From assembly GCA_963693085.1 (NCBI GenBank), contig OY856409.1, positions 244,821,558 through 244,885,557 of the forward strand: a stretch of DNA of 64,000 bases, in the 5' to 3' direction. The notes under the pieces are model-generated. The model made no database searches and was not told the DNA's origin. It saw only the letters and a list, made by a program, of their open reading frames with translations. The DNA comes from Alisma plantago-aquatica (Eukaryota; Streptophyta; Magnoliopsida; Alismatales; Alismataceae). Each line of letters begins with the position of its first letter. Position 1 is the stretch's first letter. Made by a program: the position numbers and the translations under genes. This document shows, piece after piece, positions 12,071-23,315 of this stretch.

Positions 12071-12362
12071 TGTAACGTCCCAGGATTTGAGGGCCTCAGA
12101 TAAAATACTCTTAAAAGGAATGATTGGACTACCCATACCACTAAGGTGCACTTCCTTTTCTGGGAGCCCATCACTAAAGAACTCCATAGTTAAGCGTCCT
12201 CAACTTGGAGTAGTACTAGGATGGGTGACCAGTCAGGAAGTTGATCCTGACTTACACGCCAGTGTGGACAAAGTGCGCAGTTAAGGCTAGTGGTGGTTTG
12301 TGGGGCCAGTCGTCATTCCTAAAACTCTACTAGAGCCATGGGCAGTGGGCCCAAACTTTATA
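12071..12362 (+). repeat. Cassandra 3' LTR
   Basis: Direct repeat of 11528-11818 with scattered substitutions. Its 5S-like C-box GGATGGGTGACC is at 12219-12230. The end reads ACTTTATA, a C-to-T change from the expected ACA terminus. Confidence 0.88.
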
Positions 12363-14531
12363 ATTATAATATTTTTATTTCACTTTTTACGTACAAACTA
12401 TTGTAATGATATGCATATTTTGTGTTTATAAATATAGATTTTGGTTCATCAATGTTTAATAATATGTACAACATTAACTTTTACTACATTCTTTGTGTAT
12501 GGTTAGAGTCAATTATCATTTTTCATATCATATTATTTAACATGAATTATAAAAATATGTTAGATAAATCATATTTTTTGGCACATAGTGTGACGTGATT
12601 ACTTTTTCATAGTGTTTTTATATTTTTTATTTTATAGACCACAGTGATAATGGTATTTGTAGTGTAAAATATTTTACATGATGTCGCTTATAGTGTACAA
12701 TGTTTTGTCTTATTATGTTGTATTTTTGGCAATAAATCATATCAACACTACTAACATTTCTAGTCATAAATATTTTACACATTTCATTTATGAAGAATGA
12801 AAACTATAATTGTATAGTAAATGTTGTCAATTGTTTCGAGACTCATTTTTTGTTCTTTTTAAGAGGGAGCTCAGGAACTCTATTTTGTATGTAACTTTGT
12901 AACTCTCTGGAATTCATAGAACTCAAGTTCTAGCACTTACTTTAAACCAATCATAAAAAGTTACCTTAGGAAATCCAGTTCATAAGTTTCCCAGACCAGT
13001 TACAGCAAACCAATCAGAGCCTTAGTTCAAACATAGTTTCCAAAGTTCTAAACATGCATGCAATGATTCCACATAGAACAATTATCAACATTAAGTCCTA
13101 GATTTAAGTGAACCATCCACATTATGTTAGATATAAATGTGAGATCATTTCTTAATTGGAGTTATAAAAGCATGATATTTAGATTTCCACCAAGGTTTAC
13201 TCATATAAGATAATGGCTAGTCATACTAGATCAGTTCCATGCAATAAGGTCACATTTTCAAGCCATATGATCATAAAAGAGCATAGGATAGATAAAGTTG
13301 GATGTAAAGCTATATCATGATAAATCTACTAATTTAAAGTCTTAAGATACATGTGTAACATTAGATCATGTTCTTAGCAAGGTTAGATTCCAAACAAGCA
13401 ACATATGCATTTAGATCACACTAGGTGTTACTTGTAGTCCATAGGGGACATTAGTTCACAAAATTGTCATACGAGTCCAACACAGGAGAAAGGGCATGCT
13501 CTTTGTTAAAAGAGGTATCAAACACCACTAAGCTTACTAATTTTAATATAGATGTCCATGTAAAAATGAAATAATCATTATGTTAAATTACATTTAAGGT
13601 AAGTAATGGTAAAAGGTCATATTTTTGCTTAAAGGAGATGTACTTCATATTTCACATGGTAAACATGGCATTTAGTACAACATATAGGTTAAAATGGAAT
13701 GAGGAACAACATAATTAATGAATTTTTGAAGTTCAATCATTCCATAATGATAGATTAGACCAAAGTTACATGATTACGTAAGGAACATCATGTTAATGCA
13801 AAAAGGGGCCACTTTTAGGTTGAAATAGTAAATAAGTATATCAAAGTGATTCATTTCATGATTCAAGATAAGAGATGGATAGAAGTTACTAATCTAGAGT
13901 TAAAGAGTTTTATAGGAAGCAAAAGTAACAATTTGGAACAAGGTACACCATCAAACATTCAAAAAGTACTTAAAAGACCTACTTTTTAGGATATCAGGAG
14001 AAAAATAAAAAGATTTAGATTTTGGAATTAATTTCGTAGGATAGATCTCATCAAAAAGATTAAATATATATATTACATGCCATGAATTAGCAAAGGATGC
14101 ATGAGATATCATTTTTGCAAAGTTTACCTAATTTTCTATGATCTGGACCCTTGGATTTAGATCCAAGGCCCGTGGTCATCTCTAGGGGTGCCATCCTCCC
14201 TTCTAGGGCTTAAATGGGCTGGAGGTAGAGGGCTTGTCCTATAGGTGGCCCTGTTGGGTGTTGGCTTGTCCTTGGTCACCCTCAAATGCTGCTCGTCACC
14301 CCTGCATTTGTTAGTGGCTCAGAATCTGCAAGACGATGTGCACCCACGACCGTGACTGCTCCATGTCGTCACATTCCGCCCGGGGTCCACTCTAGGTTGG
14401 ACCCTTGGATCTTGGCTCACCATGGTTCTAACTGAGGGACTCATCCCTTATGTTGTGCCACCCGCACTGGAGTTGCTTCTTGACAACAATGCTGCTTGTC
14501 GGAGAGGCAGATGCAAGGTAGAATGAGTCCA

Positions 14532-16337
14532 TGACCGGCCTAAATCATGCGTCCAAAAGTGGAGGCGGATTTGAGGTAGTCGAGCTTTTACATTTATAAA
14601 CCCGAATCCTTCTAGGCCCCGCAACTTTGTTTACGGGGTCGAAGTATATATACGGGGTCGAACACAGGGACAAGGGTGGTAGTGTTGAGAATCCGGAATC
14701 GACACGCTACACTCCGGCAGGTATAAAGAGATGATAAATTCCCCAGAAGGGAAACAGAAAGGTGTCACAAACAAAACAAGAAAACTATCTCCAAGTGGAG
14801 TTACTAGAAAGATTTAAGGTTTTAGCCATTTAGCAGTTTTTAGGGTTTTCATGCAACAGAAACAGAAAGATAATACTAGAGCTAGAGAAAGGTACGAAGG
14901 AAAAGACTACAACATAACAAGCGGTACCAGTAACATCCTGTACCCCTCCTCTCAGAGCGGATACTTCTAACCAAGCCTCAGCACCCCTCTCTAGGTTGCT
15001 GGGCTCAAAGTTAGAGTGGAATGTTACTGAAACGACTCTGTTCCAGGCACTCTCGTACTCCAGAATCAGACCAAACACTAGAGCCACAACACAACTCTCA
15101 AAGTTGTTGTGACGGGAAAAACACAATTCGGTAGCTAAGCGAAACGCGATCCAAGCATGCAAGCTAGAGTTCGAATATCAAACATAGCATTCATCCAATA
15201 GATTGTACCAAGCATAGAGCAGCAAGTAATTAAGCATCTTCTATTTCCATAGACAAATAAGGGTCTTAATTACAATGCATAAGTAAGGAATTAAATGATA
15301 GAAAATAAAGATAGGTGTCACCTTCTTGATGTAGAAGGACGACATATTACTACGGCTCTCCAGACCGATATCGGTCAGGGGCCTAGCCCGATACAGCCGT
15401 ATCGGGTGGCACACCCTCTCGAGCGGCACTCCCGACGGGCAACTGTATCGCTCAAGGATCCTTGCCGATACGCTCATGTCGGCCGATGGACGCTCTCGGG
15501 TGGCACGTATGACGGGCGAAGCGTATCGGGTTCAATATCGTGTCGGGCATGGAGCTACACATTCTATTGCCGGGCATGGGTGTCGGGCACTCGTGTCGCT
15601 TATCTACATCGGCCGATATCGGCCCTCGGTGTCGCCCAATACAGCCCTAGGTGAACCAATCCCCTCCCTCTCGGGATGAGGAAGAGCTCACCTAGTGTCT
15701 CCTGGTACGAGCACTGGGGCACGATACGTCTGCTCTCACGATTCTCCTAGAAGATAGCTCAAGTTCCGAACTGTCCGTACTGTCCGACCTCTCTTGTCGG
15801 CTTCCTGTAGCTCTTATTTATAGCCGGCGAGTGGGGGAACTTATGGTGCTCAAAGCACCACATGTCCTCCTTATTTGTGGGTCGGTGGACGGGCGATACT
15901 CGTATCACTCGGCGCAGGGTTGTCGGTCGTTAGTCACGTGACGGGAAACGACGCTTGCCGGTGGGTGGCTGTGTCGCCCGACATACTTGGGTTGTCGTGG
16001 TGACTATGGCTCCCTGTCGGGTAAGAGTCGTGTCGTCCGTCAGTTCCTCCTTGCGCGGCACCCCTTTGCCGCGCGTCGTGGTGTCATTCCACCCTACCGG
16101 GCAGGGCGTGTATCAGGCGTCAGGAAGGCCGGTGCAGACTTGGACTTATTCTGTGGGCCGGGACGGCCTTATTGCACCAAAATAAGGAGAAACTCTACAA
16201 AAGATGGAAATATAGGATTAAGAGCATTGCTTGGCCAATTATTGCGAAAGTGCATACAAAAGAGAGGAAAATAGCTAAAAATGGCAGTTTTGATAACAGA
16301 AAAATAGTCTAAAATATCACAAAAATTGGTGTTATCA
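14532..16337 (-). repeat. Element 1 3' LTR
   Basis: Plus-strand ends are TGACCGG and GTTATCA (minus-strand start TGATAACACC). It is collinear with 23316-25122, with what looks like a few per cent divergence. It carries one of the TRTCGGGCGAYA arrays (about 15350-16180) and a minus-strand TATA-like CTATAAATA at 15815-15823. The G-box of the other LTR is altered to CACATG here (15859-15864). Confidence 0.93.
15350..16180. repeat. Quasi-palindrome array in element 1 3' LTR
   Basis: Many scattered copies of a motif near TRTCGGGCGAYA or its complement, for example gcccgata, tatcgggt, gacgggcgaag, tgtcgggcatgg, tatcggccctcgg, gtgtcgcccgac. Spacing is irregular, so this is not a simple tandem repeat. 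Long open frames on both strands here are a side effect of the GC-rich, stop-poor motif. Confidence 0.8.
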
Positions 16338-16351
16338 ACTCCCCCAAACTT
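16338..16351 (-). promoter_or_regulatory. Element 1 polypurine tract
   Basis: Minus-strand AAGTTTGGGGGAGT directly precedes the 3' LTR start TGATAAC. The same tract occurs in element 2. Confidence 0.9.
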
Positions 16352-17400
16352 AGCATTTTGATTGTCCTCACTCAGTATTTAAACTATATTTAATGATGCT
16401 TCTTCTGCTCGGAGCAGCTTTCTGTTCAAAAGGTGAAACAAGAATCGTAATGCCTTAAAGATAATGTTGTCTCCCTACGAACAAAAGACTTAGTTTTTCT
16501 TGCCTTATTGTTTAAGTAAGATTCTTCTCTACAGCTTCGGCGAGACTTTGTTGTATGATTTCGAAGTTAGCTTACACACCAAACAACTTTATTTTTGGGG
16601 TAGAAAGTTGTGTATAGGGTAGGCTAAGGCTTTTTTGGGGTTTTTCTTGTTTCCATCAGTCCATCCAGGTAAGGGTCCGTTAGCGGGCAAGTGGTCCCTG
16701 CAGTCCAAGCCAGTTGGCTTTAGAGCAGTGATTTCACATCCTACGTACAACTACCCTGGATCTACCATGCCTAAAGATGGGTACTTTTGGAAAACAAGTA
16801 TGTATATATATTTTTTTATTTTCTTTTATTGGGCACAACTCTCATGCTTTTATTCGCACTCATAAGGCTTCTCTCTCTTTTTGGGATTTTCATTGGGTGA
16901 GGGAAAACAAAGGGATTTCTACTGTTTGGGCAGCTTTTTCCTTCTCCATACTAGTCTCTTAGCTGTTTGCGAGATTGTTATATTTTTCAAAATTTTTGAC
17001 ATGGCAAAACATAATCTTTTGTTCGTTTGAGACAGAATTATCAAAAAGATATAACAGAACTTGTATCTTGTTAAGCACACAGAAAACAAACTTTGCAAGA
17101 AGTCGCAATAGGTTTTTACTAATATAGACTTTGTACATGTGCATGGGAATAAAAGCAAAATTTTTCAAAAATTTTTATATGATCATGACATTTTATACGA
17201 GCATGGATACATACACATGATAAAGAGCAAGAACAAAATGGCACAAAGGGTGGAGGTGAAGAAAATTTTATACCTCCTTCACTGGTACATGGGTACCCCC
17301 CCAAACTTACTCCGCACTCTGTCCCAAAGTAGCGAAGTAAATAGGGTGAGTTCATGTTAGCTCAGTGAAGGTTAACTAGCGGGTTCGCCTGTGCCTTGGA
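16352..17400 (-). other. Conserved non-coding region before the 3' LTR (element 1)
   Basis: No coding frame. Several blocks are shared with 61320-62345 of element 2 in the same relative place. One block contains the complement of gtccaagccagttggcttta and of ctaccatgcctaaagatggg. Another holds a second G-rich tract, GTAAGTTTGGGGGGG (minus strand, near 17295-17310). Its preservation in both elements, despite loss of the gene beside it here, suggests a cis function such as RNA processing or packaging; that is inference. Confidence 0.6.
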
Positions 17401-17690
17401 GAAGCTGCAATATGCTTCTTTGCTGCAGCCTCCTTTTCTCATTTGGAAACAGCCGGAACAAGTGCAAAGCTCTCAAGATGGAAGCTTGAGAGCTCTTGAA
17501 AATACTTGTGGCTGCTTCCTCCTCAAGAAGATGGAACCGGAATGCCCAGATTCCATCTGGAAGTCACCTGCAAAAGACTCATGCTGTCTTTGTAGATGGT
17601 CCTAAACCATCGCAGAAGACAGACTATTATAAGAAAGTGACCTTCCTCTAAAGCTACCATATCAAGAAAAATTCTCACGCTCTCTATCTG

Positions 17691-17765
17691 CTATAGTCGA
17701 CGGCTAGCTTCCTTGGGATTTCTACGTTTCTGCCCGACAGTTGTTGCTTTAGCTGCGGCTGCCAT
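17691..17765 (-). pseudogene. Stub of the post-pol accessory gene (element 1)
   Basis: ATG at 17763-17765, then 24 codons (MAAAAKATTVGQKRRNPK...) to TAG 17691-17693. It lies just after a motif array and follows a short leader resembling the one before the accessory gene of element 2 (tctgatgataatagaaatggg there). Everything equivalent to the ORF-1-like and protease domains is missing, and the 300 bp beyond are unrelated to them. Homology of so short a stub is plausible, not proven. Confidence 0.4.
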
Positions 17766-17874
17766 TCTTCCTGTTATCAAGATCATTGACCATTTATATG
17801 TTAGATAGAAACTCAATAAACTTATTTTAAGCTCCGGGTATCGTCCGTCAAAAGAAAACTCAAGTCGATACAAA

Positions 17875-18530
17875 ATTGGGTGACACAAGGAATGCGCGGC
17901 ACGACAGACTGCCCGACAGGGGTATATCGGGCGATAAGACTGCTAAAAAGCAACTGCCCGATAGGATTGTACAAAAAAAATGTGTCGCCCGATATGGTGT
18001 ATCAGGCGAGCACTTTCGGCCGTTACTTCGTGCCTAACTGCGTTGGGCGATACAAAAATCGGCAAGGCTCGTAAAACCCGATAAGCAGCGCAATATGAAA
18101 ACTCGTGTCGGGTGATAAACTTGCTGGGCGATACCTTTGCTTATAGGAGCCATCGCCCGATATAAGGGTGAAAGCAAGCTGGCCGACACGCGAGCAAAGG
18201 TGGATCACTACATGTGTTACAGGTGGCTAAAAAGAGAAGTGAGGCACCCCGACATGTTGAGCCCACATTGCTATATATAGCAAACTCAGCTGGGGGCAAA
18301 TCGGGCAGATCTGGGTGCGCGCGTCAACATGTTGTTTCCGAGACGACGGTCCTATCAGTCAAATCAAGGGTATTTACTCCCTATGCACGAAACGGCTGTC
18401 GCTCAGGGATGCTAACCGTCGCGGCGCTTGCGGCGCCCAAGAAACTCCGGCCCGATACAAGCGTGACTGCGCGCCAGCTGAGCTGCTGCCCGACACTGCT
18501 TAAAACAGGCGGCCGAAAACCATCATCGGT
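17875..18530. repeat. Quasi-palindrome array between pol and accessory stub (element 1)
   Basis: About fifteen motif instances in 650 bp, including tatatcgggcgataag, tgtcgcccgatatgg, tgtcgggtgataa, atcgcccgatata and gcccgatacaagc. It corresponds in position to 56130-57170 of element 2. Confidence 0.8.
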
Positions 18531-18783
18531 TTAGGGTTAAGTCCCCGACCTTAGAAAGCGTTACTCCTCAAAGCTCGTAAAATCTAGCGATGACCCATAA
18601 AACAGAAGAGTCGGCACGCTCAGCGCGTGCTCTGACTCGGGCCTTATTACAACTCATAAAGTTTGTTTTTACTTATTATAAGAAAAATGCAACCTATTCT
18701 ATGAAATAAAGGAGAACTCGGGCTGCCTCCCGAGGAGCACTAAAGTTTGCGTCGCCAGCTCGAATGGTGTAGGATCATCTTGT

Positions 18784-19305
18784 TCAGCTCTCGATTGTAC
18801 CCATATCTTGCAGACTGATCTCTGCTCTCCTGACAAACGCCTCATCTTCATAGAACCTTTTTACCCTGTGCCCATTTACTTGAAAGACCTTGGTCGGATC
18901 ATCTTTATCATAGAGTTCCATCATTCCTGATGGGTATATTTTTGACACTATGAACGGTCCAGACCACCTCATTTGTAACTTCCCAGGGAAAAGACGAATA
19001 GAGGACTTGAATAATAGGACCTTATCCCCTTCGCTTACATCTTTTCTCCTAAGGTGGGCATCGTGCCACAATTTTGTCCTCTGTTTGTAGATTTTTGCAT
19101 TTTCGTAGGCGTTCATTCTCAGCTCTTCGAGCTCTTGAAGCTGCAAAAACCTTTTTTCTCCTGCTTTGTCGAGGTCCATAATTAGGAACTTGATTACCCA
19201 AAGGGCCTTGTGTTCCAACTCCAAAGGCAGGTGGCAGGATTTTCCGTAGATGAGGAGGTAGGGGTGGTTCCAATGGGTGTTCTGTAAGCAATACGGTAGG
19301 CCCAA
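18784..19305 (-). pseudogene. Element 1 integrase C-terminal part
   Basis: Continues the integrase in a shifted frame, with [18 protein letters not shown] through GDKVLLFKSSIRLFPGKL and RWSGPFIVSKIYP to a natural end near 18784. This is the GPY/F-like C-terminal module (KLQMRWSGPF) that follows the catalytic core in Ty3/gypsy integrases. Element 2 has the same region in frame with its core (55251-55799), so the break near 19266 is a frameshift specific to this copy. Confidence 0.85.
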
Positions 19306-20675
19306 AGTGCGTCGTCAAGCTTCATGGACCAGTCTTTCCTCGTTCGGTTGACAGTTTTCTCCAAGATTTGCTTGATTTGCCTGTTGGAAACCTCTACCTG
19401 CCCTGACGTCTGTGGGTGGTAGGGTGTAGCGATCTTGTGCCTCACTCCGTACTTGCGCATAAGTGCTTCAAACTGTCTTTCTCCAAAGTGCGACCCTCCG
19501 TCGCTAATCACAGTGCGTGGTACATCGAAACGAGGAAAGATGGTCTTCTCGAAGAGCTTGATAACCGACTTGGCGTCGCAGGTTTGGGTGGCTACCGCTT
19601 CCACCCACTTCGATACATAATCTACTGCCACTAGTATGTATTGATACCCCCGAGATGGGGGAAATGGTCCCATGTAGTCGATCCCCCACATGTCAAATAT
19701 TTCTACTTTGATCCAACTTGCCATTGGCATTTCATTCCTCCGCCCTATGTTTCCTGTAAACTGGCACTCTTTGCAAACCTTCACAAATTGTACAACGTCT
19801 TTAAACAAGGTGGGCCAGTAGAAACCTGACTGTAGCACTTTCGCAGCCGTTCTCTCACTACCCAGGTGTCCACCGTAGGGGGAGGCGTGGCATTCTTTCA
19901 GGATGTCTGCGGTTTCTTCCTCTGGGATGCACCGCCTATATACGTTGGCAGCACATCTTCTGAACAGGAGAGGATTGTCCCAGTAGTAGTTTTTGACATC
20001 CGCAAATAGCTTCTTTTTCTGATTGTACGTGATGTCAGGAGGCAGTTCTCCACAGGCAAGATAATTGCAGATGTCTGCAAACCAGGGTAAACTTTCCTCT
20101 TGAGCTTCTTCCAACATAAGAGCCTCGTCGGCGTAGTCGTCGTTGATTTGAGGCCCTCTCTCTCTCTCAGTCAAGATCCTTGATAGGTGGTCTGCGACCA
20201 CATTCTCTGCGCCCTTCTTGTCGATAATTTCATGGTCAAATTCTTGGAGCAGCAAGGCCCACCTCAACAGTCGGGGCTTTGCGTCTTTCTTTTGCATTAA
20301 GTATTTTATAGCCTCGTGATCTGTGTATACCTTGACCTTAGCTCCAATGAGATACAAACTGAATTTATCAAACACGAAGATGATCGTGAGCATCTCCTTC
20401 TCAGTTGTTGTGTAGTTTACTTGAGCCTCGTCCAACGTGCGACTAGCGTAGCAAATCACATGGTTCTTTTTGTCTTTCTTTTGCCCCAGGACTGCTCCAA
20501 CAGCGTAGTCGCTAGCGTCGCACATCAGCTCAAAAGGCAAACCCCATTCTGGCGCTTGAAGGATAGGTGGTGATATCAAAGCGTTTTTCAGGGCCTGAAA
20601 AGCACTTAGACAATCGTTAGAGAAAACAAATTCAGCGTCTTTTACCAGAATATTGGACAGCGGTTTGGAAATCAT
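19194..20675 (-). pseudogene. Element 1 RNase H and integrase core
   Basis: Carries RNase H ([25 protein letters not shown]) and then the integrase: zinc-binding H-H-C-C ([12 protein letters not shown] ... VCKECQ) and catalytic DDE residues ([27 protein letters not shown]). All these residues are intact. The domain copies element cDNA into the genome after RNase H removes the RNA template. A frameshift near 20676-20683 separates it from RT, and another near 19266 from its own C-terminus. The final ~22 codons of this frame are out-of-frame sequence. Confidence 0.9.
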
Positions 20676-21247
20676 GGAGAGTCCTTGATGAATCTTCAGT
20701 AATATCCTGCGTGCCCGAGGAAGCTTCGCACCCCCATCACGGATCTCGGTGGAGGAAGCTTGGATATTGCTTCAACCTTGCTTGCGTCCACCTCGATCCC
20801 ATGCTTCGAGATCTTATGCCTGAGAACGATGCCCTCCCGCACCATGAAATGACACTTCTCCTAGTTTAGAACTAGGTTGTTCTCCTCGCACCTTTGAAGG
20901 ACCAATGACAGATTCTTCAGACAGCTATCGAAGTCCTTCCCATAGACGGAAAAGGCGTCCATGAAGACTTCTACGATGTCTTCTAGAAAATCTGAGAACA
21001 TCGATATCATGCATCTTTGAAAGGTGGCAGGGGCGTTACAGAGTCTGAAGGGCATCCTTCGGAAGGCATAAGTGTCGTAAAGGCAGGTGAATGTTGTTTT
21101 CTCTTAATCATCGGGCAAGATGGGTACGTGGTAAAAACCTGAAAAACCATCAAGAAAACAAAAGAAATTGTGATGTGCTAACCTTTTGAGAACTTGGTCA
21201 ATAAAAGGTAGCGGAAAATGATCCTTCTTTGTAGCCTGATTTAGTTT
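20676..21247 (-). pseudogene. Element 1 reverse transcriptase core, active site FMDA
   Basis: The frame continues from CIDY with TGA at 21248-21250 (Arg of CIDYRKLN in element 2), TAA at 21104-21106 and TAG at 20861-20863 (Trp of LNWEKCHF). The catalytic FMDD box reads FMDA: the second Asp codon is GCC at 20954-20956 (minus strand). The MPFGLCNAP motif is MPFRLCNAP. RT therefore cannot work from this copy even if stops were read through, since the second Asp of this box binds catalytic metal. Confidence 0.88.
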
Positions 21248-22390
21248 TCAGTAATCTATGCACACCCGCCAGTCGGTGACGGTCCTTACTGCTACCTCAT
21301 CACCCTTCTCACCCTTAACCACCGTCATTCCGCCCTTTTTGGGCACTACGTGGATCGGAATTACCCAATTGCTATCGTTGATTGGGTAAATGATCCCCGC
21401 ATCTCTAAGCTTTATTACCTCTTTCTTGACGACCTCCTTGAGCATCTGGTTCAGCTTCCTCTGGGGTTGAGCCAGAGGCTTGGCAGATTCTTCCAAGTTG
21501 ATGCGATGCATGCACAGGGTGGGGCTAAGGCCTTTGATATCATCTACTGAATATCCTATGGCCCTCCTGTGGATCCTTAACTCCTCAAGGAGTCGGTCCA
21601 GCTGGTTGCTTGAAAGATCGGCGTTTACGATGACGGGGTTTCTGTGCTCTTCATCTAAGAACTCGTACTTCAGGCCTTCGGGCAATGCTTTTAACTCTGG
21701 CTTTGGTCGGGGTGCCTTCTCCTGAGGCTCCTCCTCAAGAGAGGCACACTTCGCAGACTCCACCACTTTATCCTTTTCTTGCAAATCCTTGTGAGAAAGG
21801 TTGAGAAGGTTGAGGTGCTTCGCGACCTCAGGATCTTCGAGGTCGGGATCTTGACAGTTTATAGCCCTCAAGAGGGGGTCTACTGTCCGGATATCTTCCT
21901 CTACTTCCTCGCAGAATTTATTGTAGCTATCTGCGGAACATGCTGATTCAGATAGGGACGAGCTCTTCATGATCTCTCTTAGCTTGAAGTCGATATGGTC
22001 GTTTCCGACCCTTAAGGTGATCATCCCCTCGGAAACATAAATCAGTGCCCTCCCTGTAGCCAAGAAGGGGTGACCAAAGATGATCGGGCAACGGGGGTCT
22101 TCAGCTGTGTCGATGACGACTATATCGCAAGGAATGAAGAAGTCGCCAACCCTGATCGGCACATCTTCGACAATGCCGACGGATCTCTTAAAGGTGTGGT
22201 CTGCCAGTTCAATCCGCATGTTGTTTCGAACCATGTTGGTCAAACCCACCCTTTGTGTGAAACTTAGGGGCATGAGGCTTATGCTTGCCCCCAAGTCTGC
22301 TAGACCCTTACGCTCGACGTTGTCTCCGATGGCGAACGGGATTGTGAAAGCTCCGGGATCCCTTCTCTTATTTGGTGTGTCGGGCTTCAA
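21248..22390 (-). pseudogene. Element 1 aspartic protease and RT N-terminus
   Basis: After a frameshift from the gag part near 22390 it reads DPGAFTIPFAIGDN, then the retropepsin motif ADLGASISLMPLS. A linker rich in Glu and Leu follows, then RT motifs [26 protein letters not shown] and VPKKGGMTVV. The frame stops at the TGA of 21248-21250. The Athila-type DLGAS replaces the more common DSG/DTG and matches DVGAS in element 2, so it looks like a lineage trait. Confidence 0.88.
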
Positions 22391-23073
22391 AAGGCGGAGG
22401 AGGCGGAAGCTAGATACACTGTCTCTGTCCTTCCTCCCCTTCTCCTCTTTGTGATAAGGTCCTTGAGGAACTTGGCATACGTTGGCATCTCTTCCAATGT
22501 GTCAAGGAAGGGGACTTCAAGATGCAGTTTCCTGATCGAGTCCATGAACTTCTCATGACGCTTCTTCAGATTCACCTTGATCAGCTTATGCGGAAACGGC
22601 AGCCTTGGAGCATAAGGATTCCTCCCACCAGGTAGCTCATCGGAAGGCTTCTGTGCAGGCTCTTGAGCTTCTGCTTGTCCACCTTCACCCTCTGCTGGAA
22701 TGATACTCTCCGACCTCGGTACAGGTTCTGGTTCGGCATCAGCTGTGCGCTCCACCGTCTTCCCAGACCTCAGTACCGCCATTCTGGTAGTTTCCGGATA
22801 TGAGAGTGTCTTTCCCGCAGGGTTCTTTATCAGAGCTGCCATCTGGGCCAATCGTTGATCGACTTCCCATTGGCGCATCTGCAGACTTTCCATCTGGTGT
22901 TGCATGGAATTCTGAGCTCCAGGCTTGGGAAGTGCACCCTGCCCTAGCCGGTTGATGATAAAGTCTTGCCTTTTTATGAAAGCATGCAACTGGACAACCA
23001 GGATGGGCTGGTGTGAAATCTCATCTCGGCCTTGACGTTCACCTTCAAACGGAGATTGCTCACAATGAGACAT
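22387..23073 (-). pseudogene. Element 1 gag remnant with internal deletion
   Basis: Starts ATG 23071-23073 (MSHCEQSPFEGERQGRDE) and then joins in frame to the post-zinc-knuckle part (LHAFIKRQDFIINRLGQ, QLAQMAALIKNPAGK, RNPYAPRLPFPHKL, HEKFMDSIRKLHLEVPFLD). In element 2 the capsid-like retrotrans_gag region and a CCHC knuckle lie between these two parts. About 1.4 kb is thus missing and the frame was kept. The remaining protein lacks the particle-forming and RNA-binding domains. A frameshift near 22390 separates it from protease. Confidence 0.82.
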
Positions 23074-23291
23074 GGCGTCAGATCTCGAAGGAGTAGGTCA
23101 CCGTTTCTTTAAAGTTCCTGAGATGGCATGAGAAATCAAGTTTAGAAGATAGATTTATTAATTTCAAGCAGAGAATAATAGTAAAGAAAAAGAAGAAAAA
23201 GAAAAAGAGTGTTGTCAAACTCATTGCTAAGCTTGAGGCACGAGAGTGTAGTTAGTGGATTCGGATTCGTCAACAGTGCCATTTTTCCATG

Positions 23292-23309
23292 TCCCCGTCA
23301 ACGGCGCCA
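23292..23309 (-). promoter_or_regulatory. Element 1 primer-binding site (tRNA-Asp type)
   Basis: Minus strand TGGCGCCGTTGACGGGGA, six bases after the 5' LTR end. It matches the tRNA-Asp complement used by Athila/Tat elements except at one base. Confidence 0.88.
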
Positions 23310-23315
23310 AAAAGT

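Larger units (their letters stand above)
11528..12362 (+). mobile_element. Cassandra-type TRIM retrotransposon, complete
   Basis: A short non-coding LTR element: LTR 11528-11818, LTR 12071-12362, internal domain about 250 bp. The 5-bp duplication ATTAT flanks it (11523-11527 and 12363-12367). Both LTRs contain a 5S-rRNA-like region, the defining trait of Cassandra elements. The internal domain starts with a tRNA-Met primer-binding site and ends with a purine tract. It has no open frame and would depend on enzymes from other retrotransposons. The right LTR ends TATA where the left ends TACA. Confidence 0.9.
11194..13021. mobile_element. Harbinger-like non-autonomous TIR element
   Basis: The left end is GGATCCTTTTGGTTTGGTGT and the inverted right end is GGCTCTGATTGGTTTGCTGT. 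These imperfect inverted termini are typical of PIF/Harbinger relatives. The trinucleotide TTA flanks it on both sides (11191-11193 and 13022-13024). Copy B of the host LTR lacks it, with gttag running directly into ttcaaacatag. No transposase frame is present; without the Cassandra insertion it is about 1 kb. The SINE target duplication overlaps its left edge, so the SINE probably inserted later. Confidence 0.6.

Noticed and set aside
12650..12665. TGTAGTG as the end of a CACTA element
   Set aside because: No CACTA genes nearby and no partner terminus; it lies inside the Harbinger-like element.
15295..15654. Open frames on both strands in the LTR arrays (also 24026-24464, 24544-25059, 48158-48676)
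   Set aside because: They exist because the GC-rich motif lacks stop codons. They lie inside LTRs, differ in frame between copies and have no domain.
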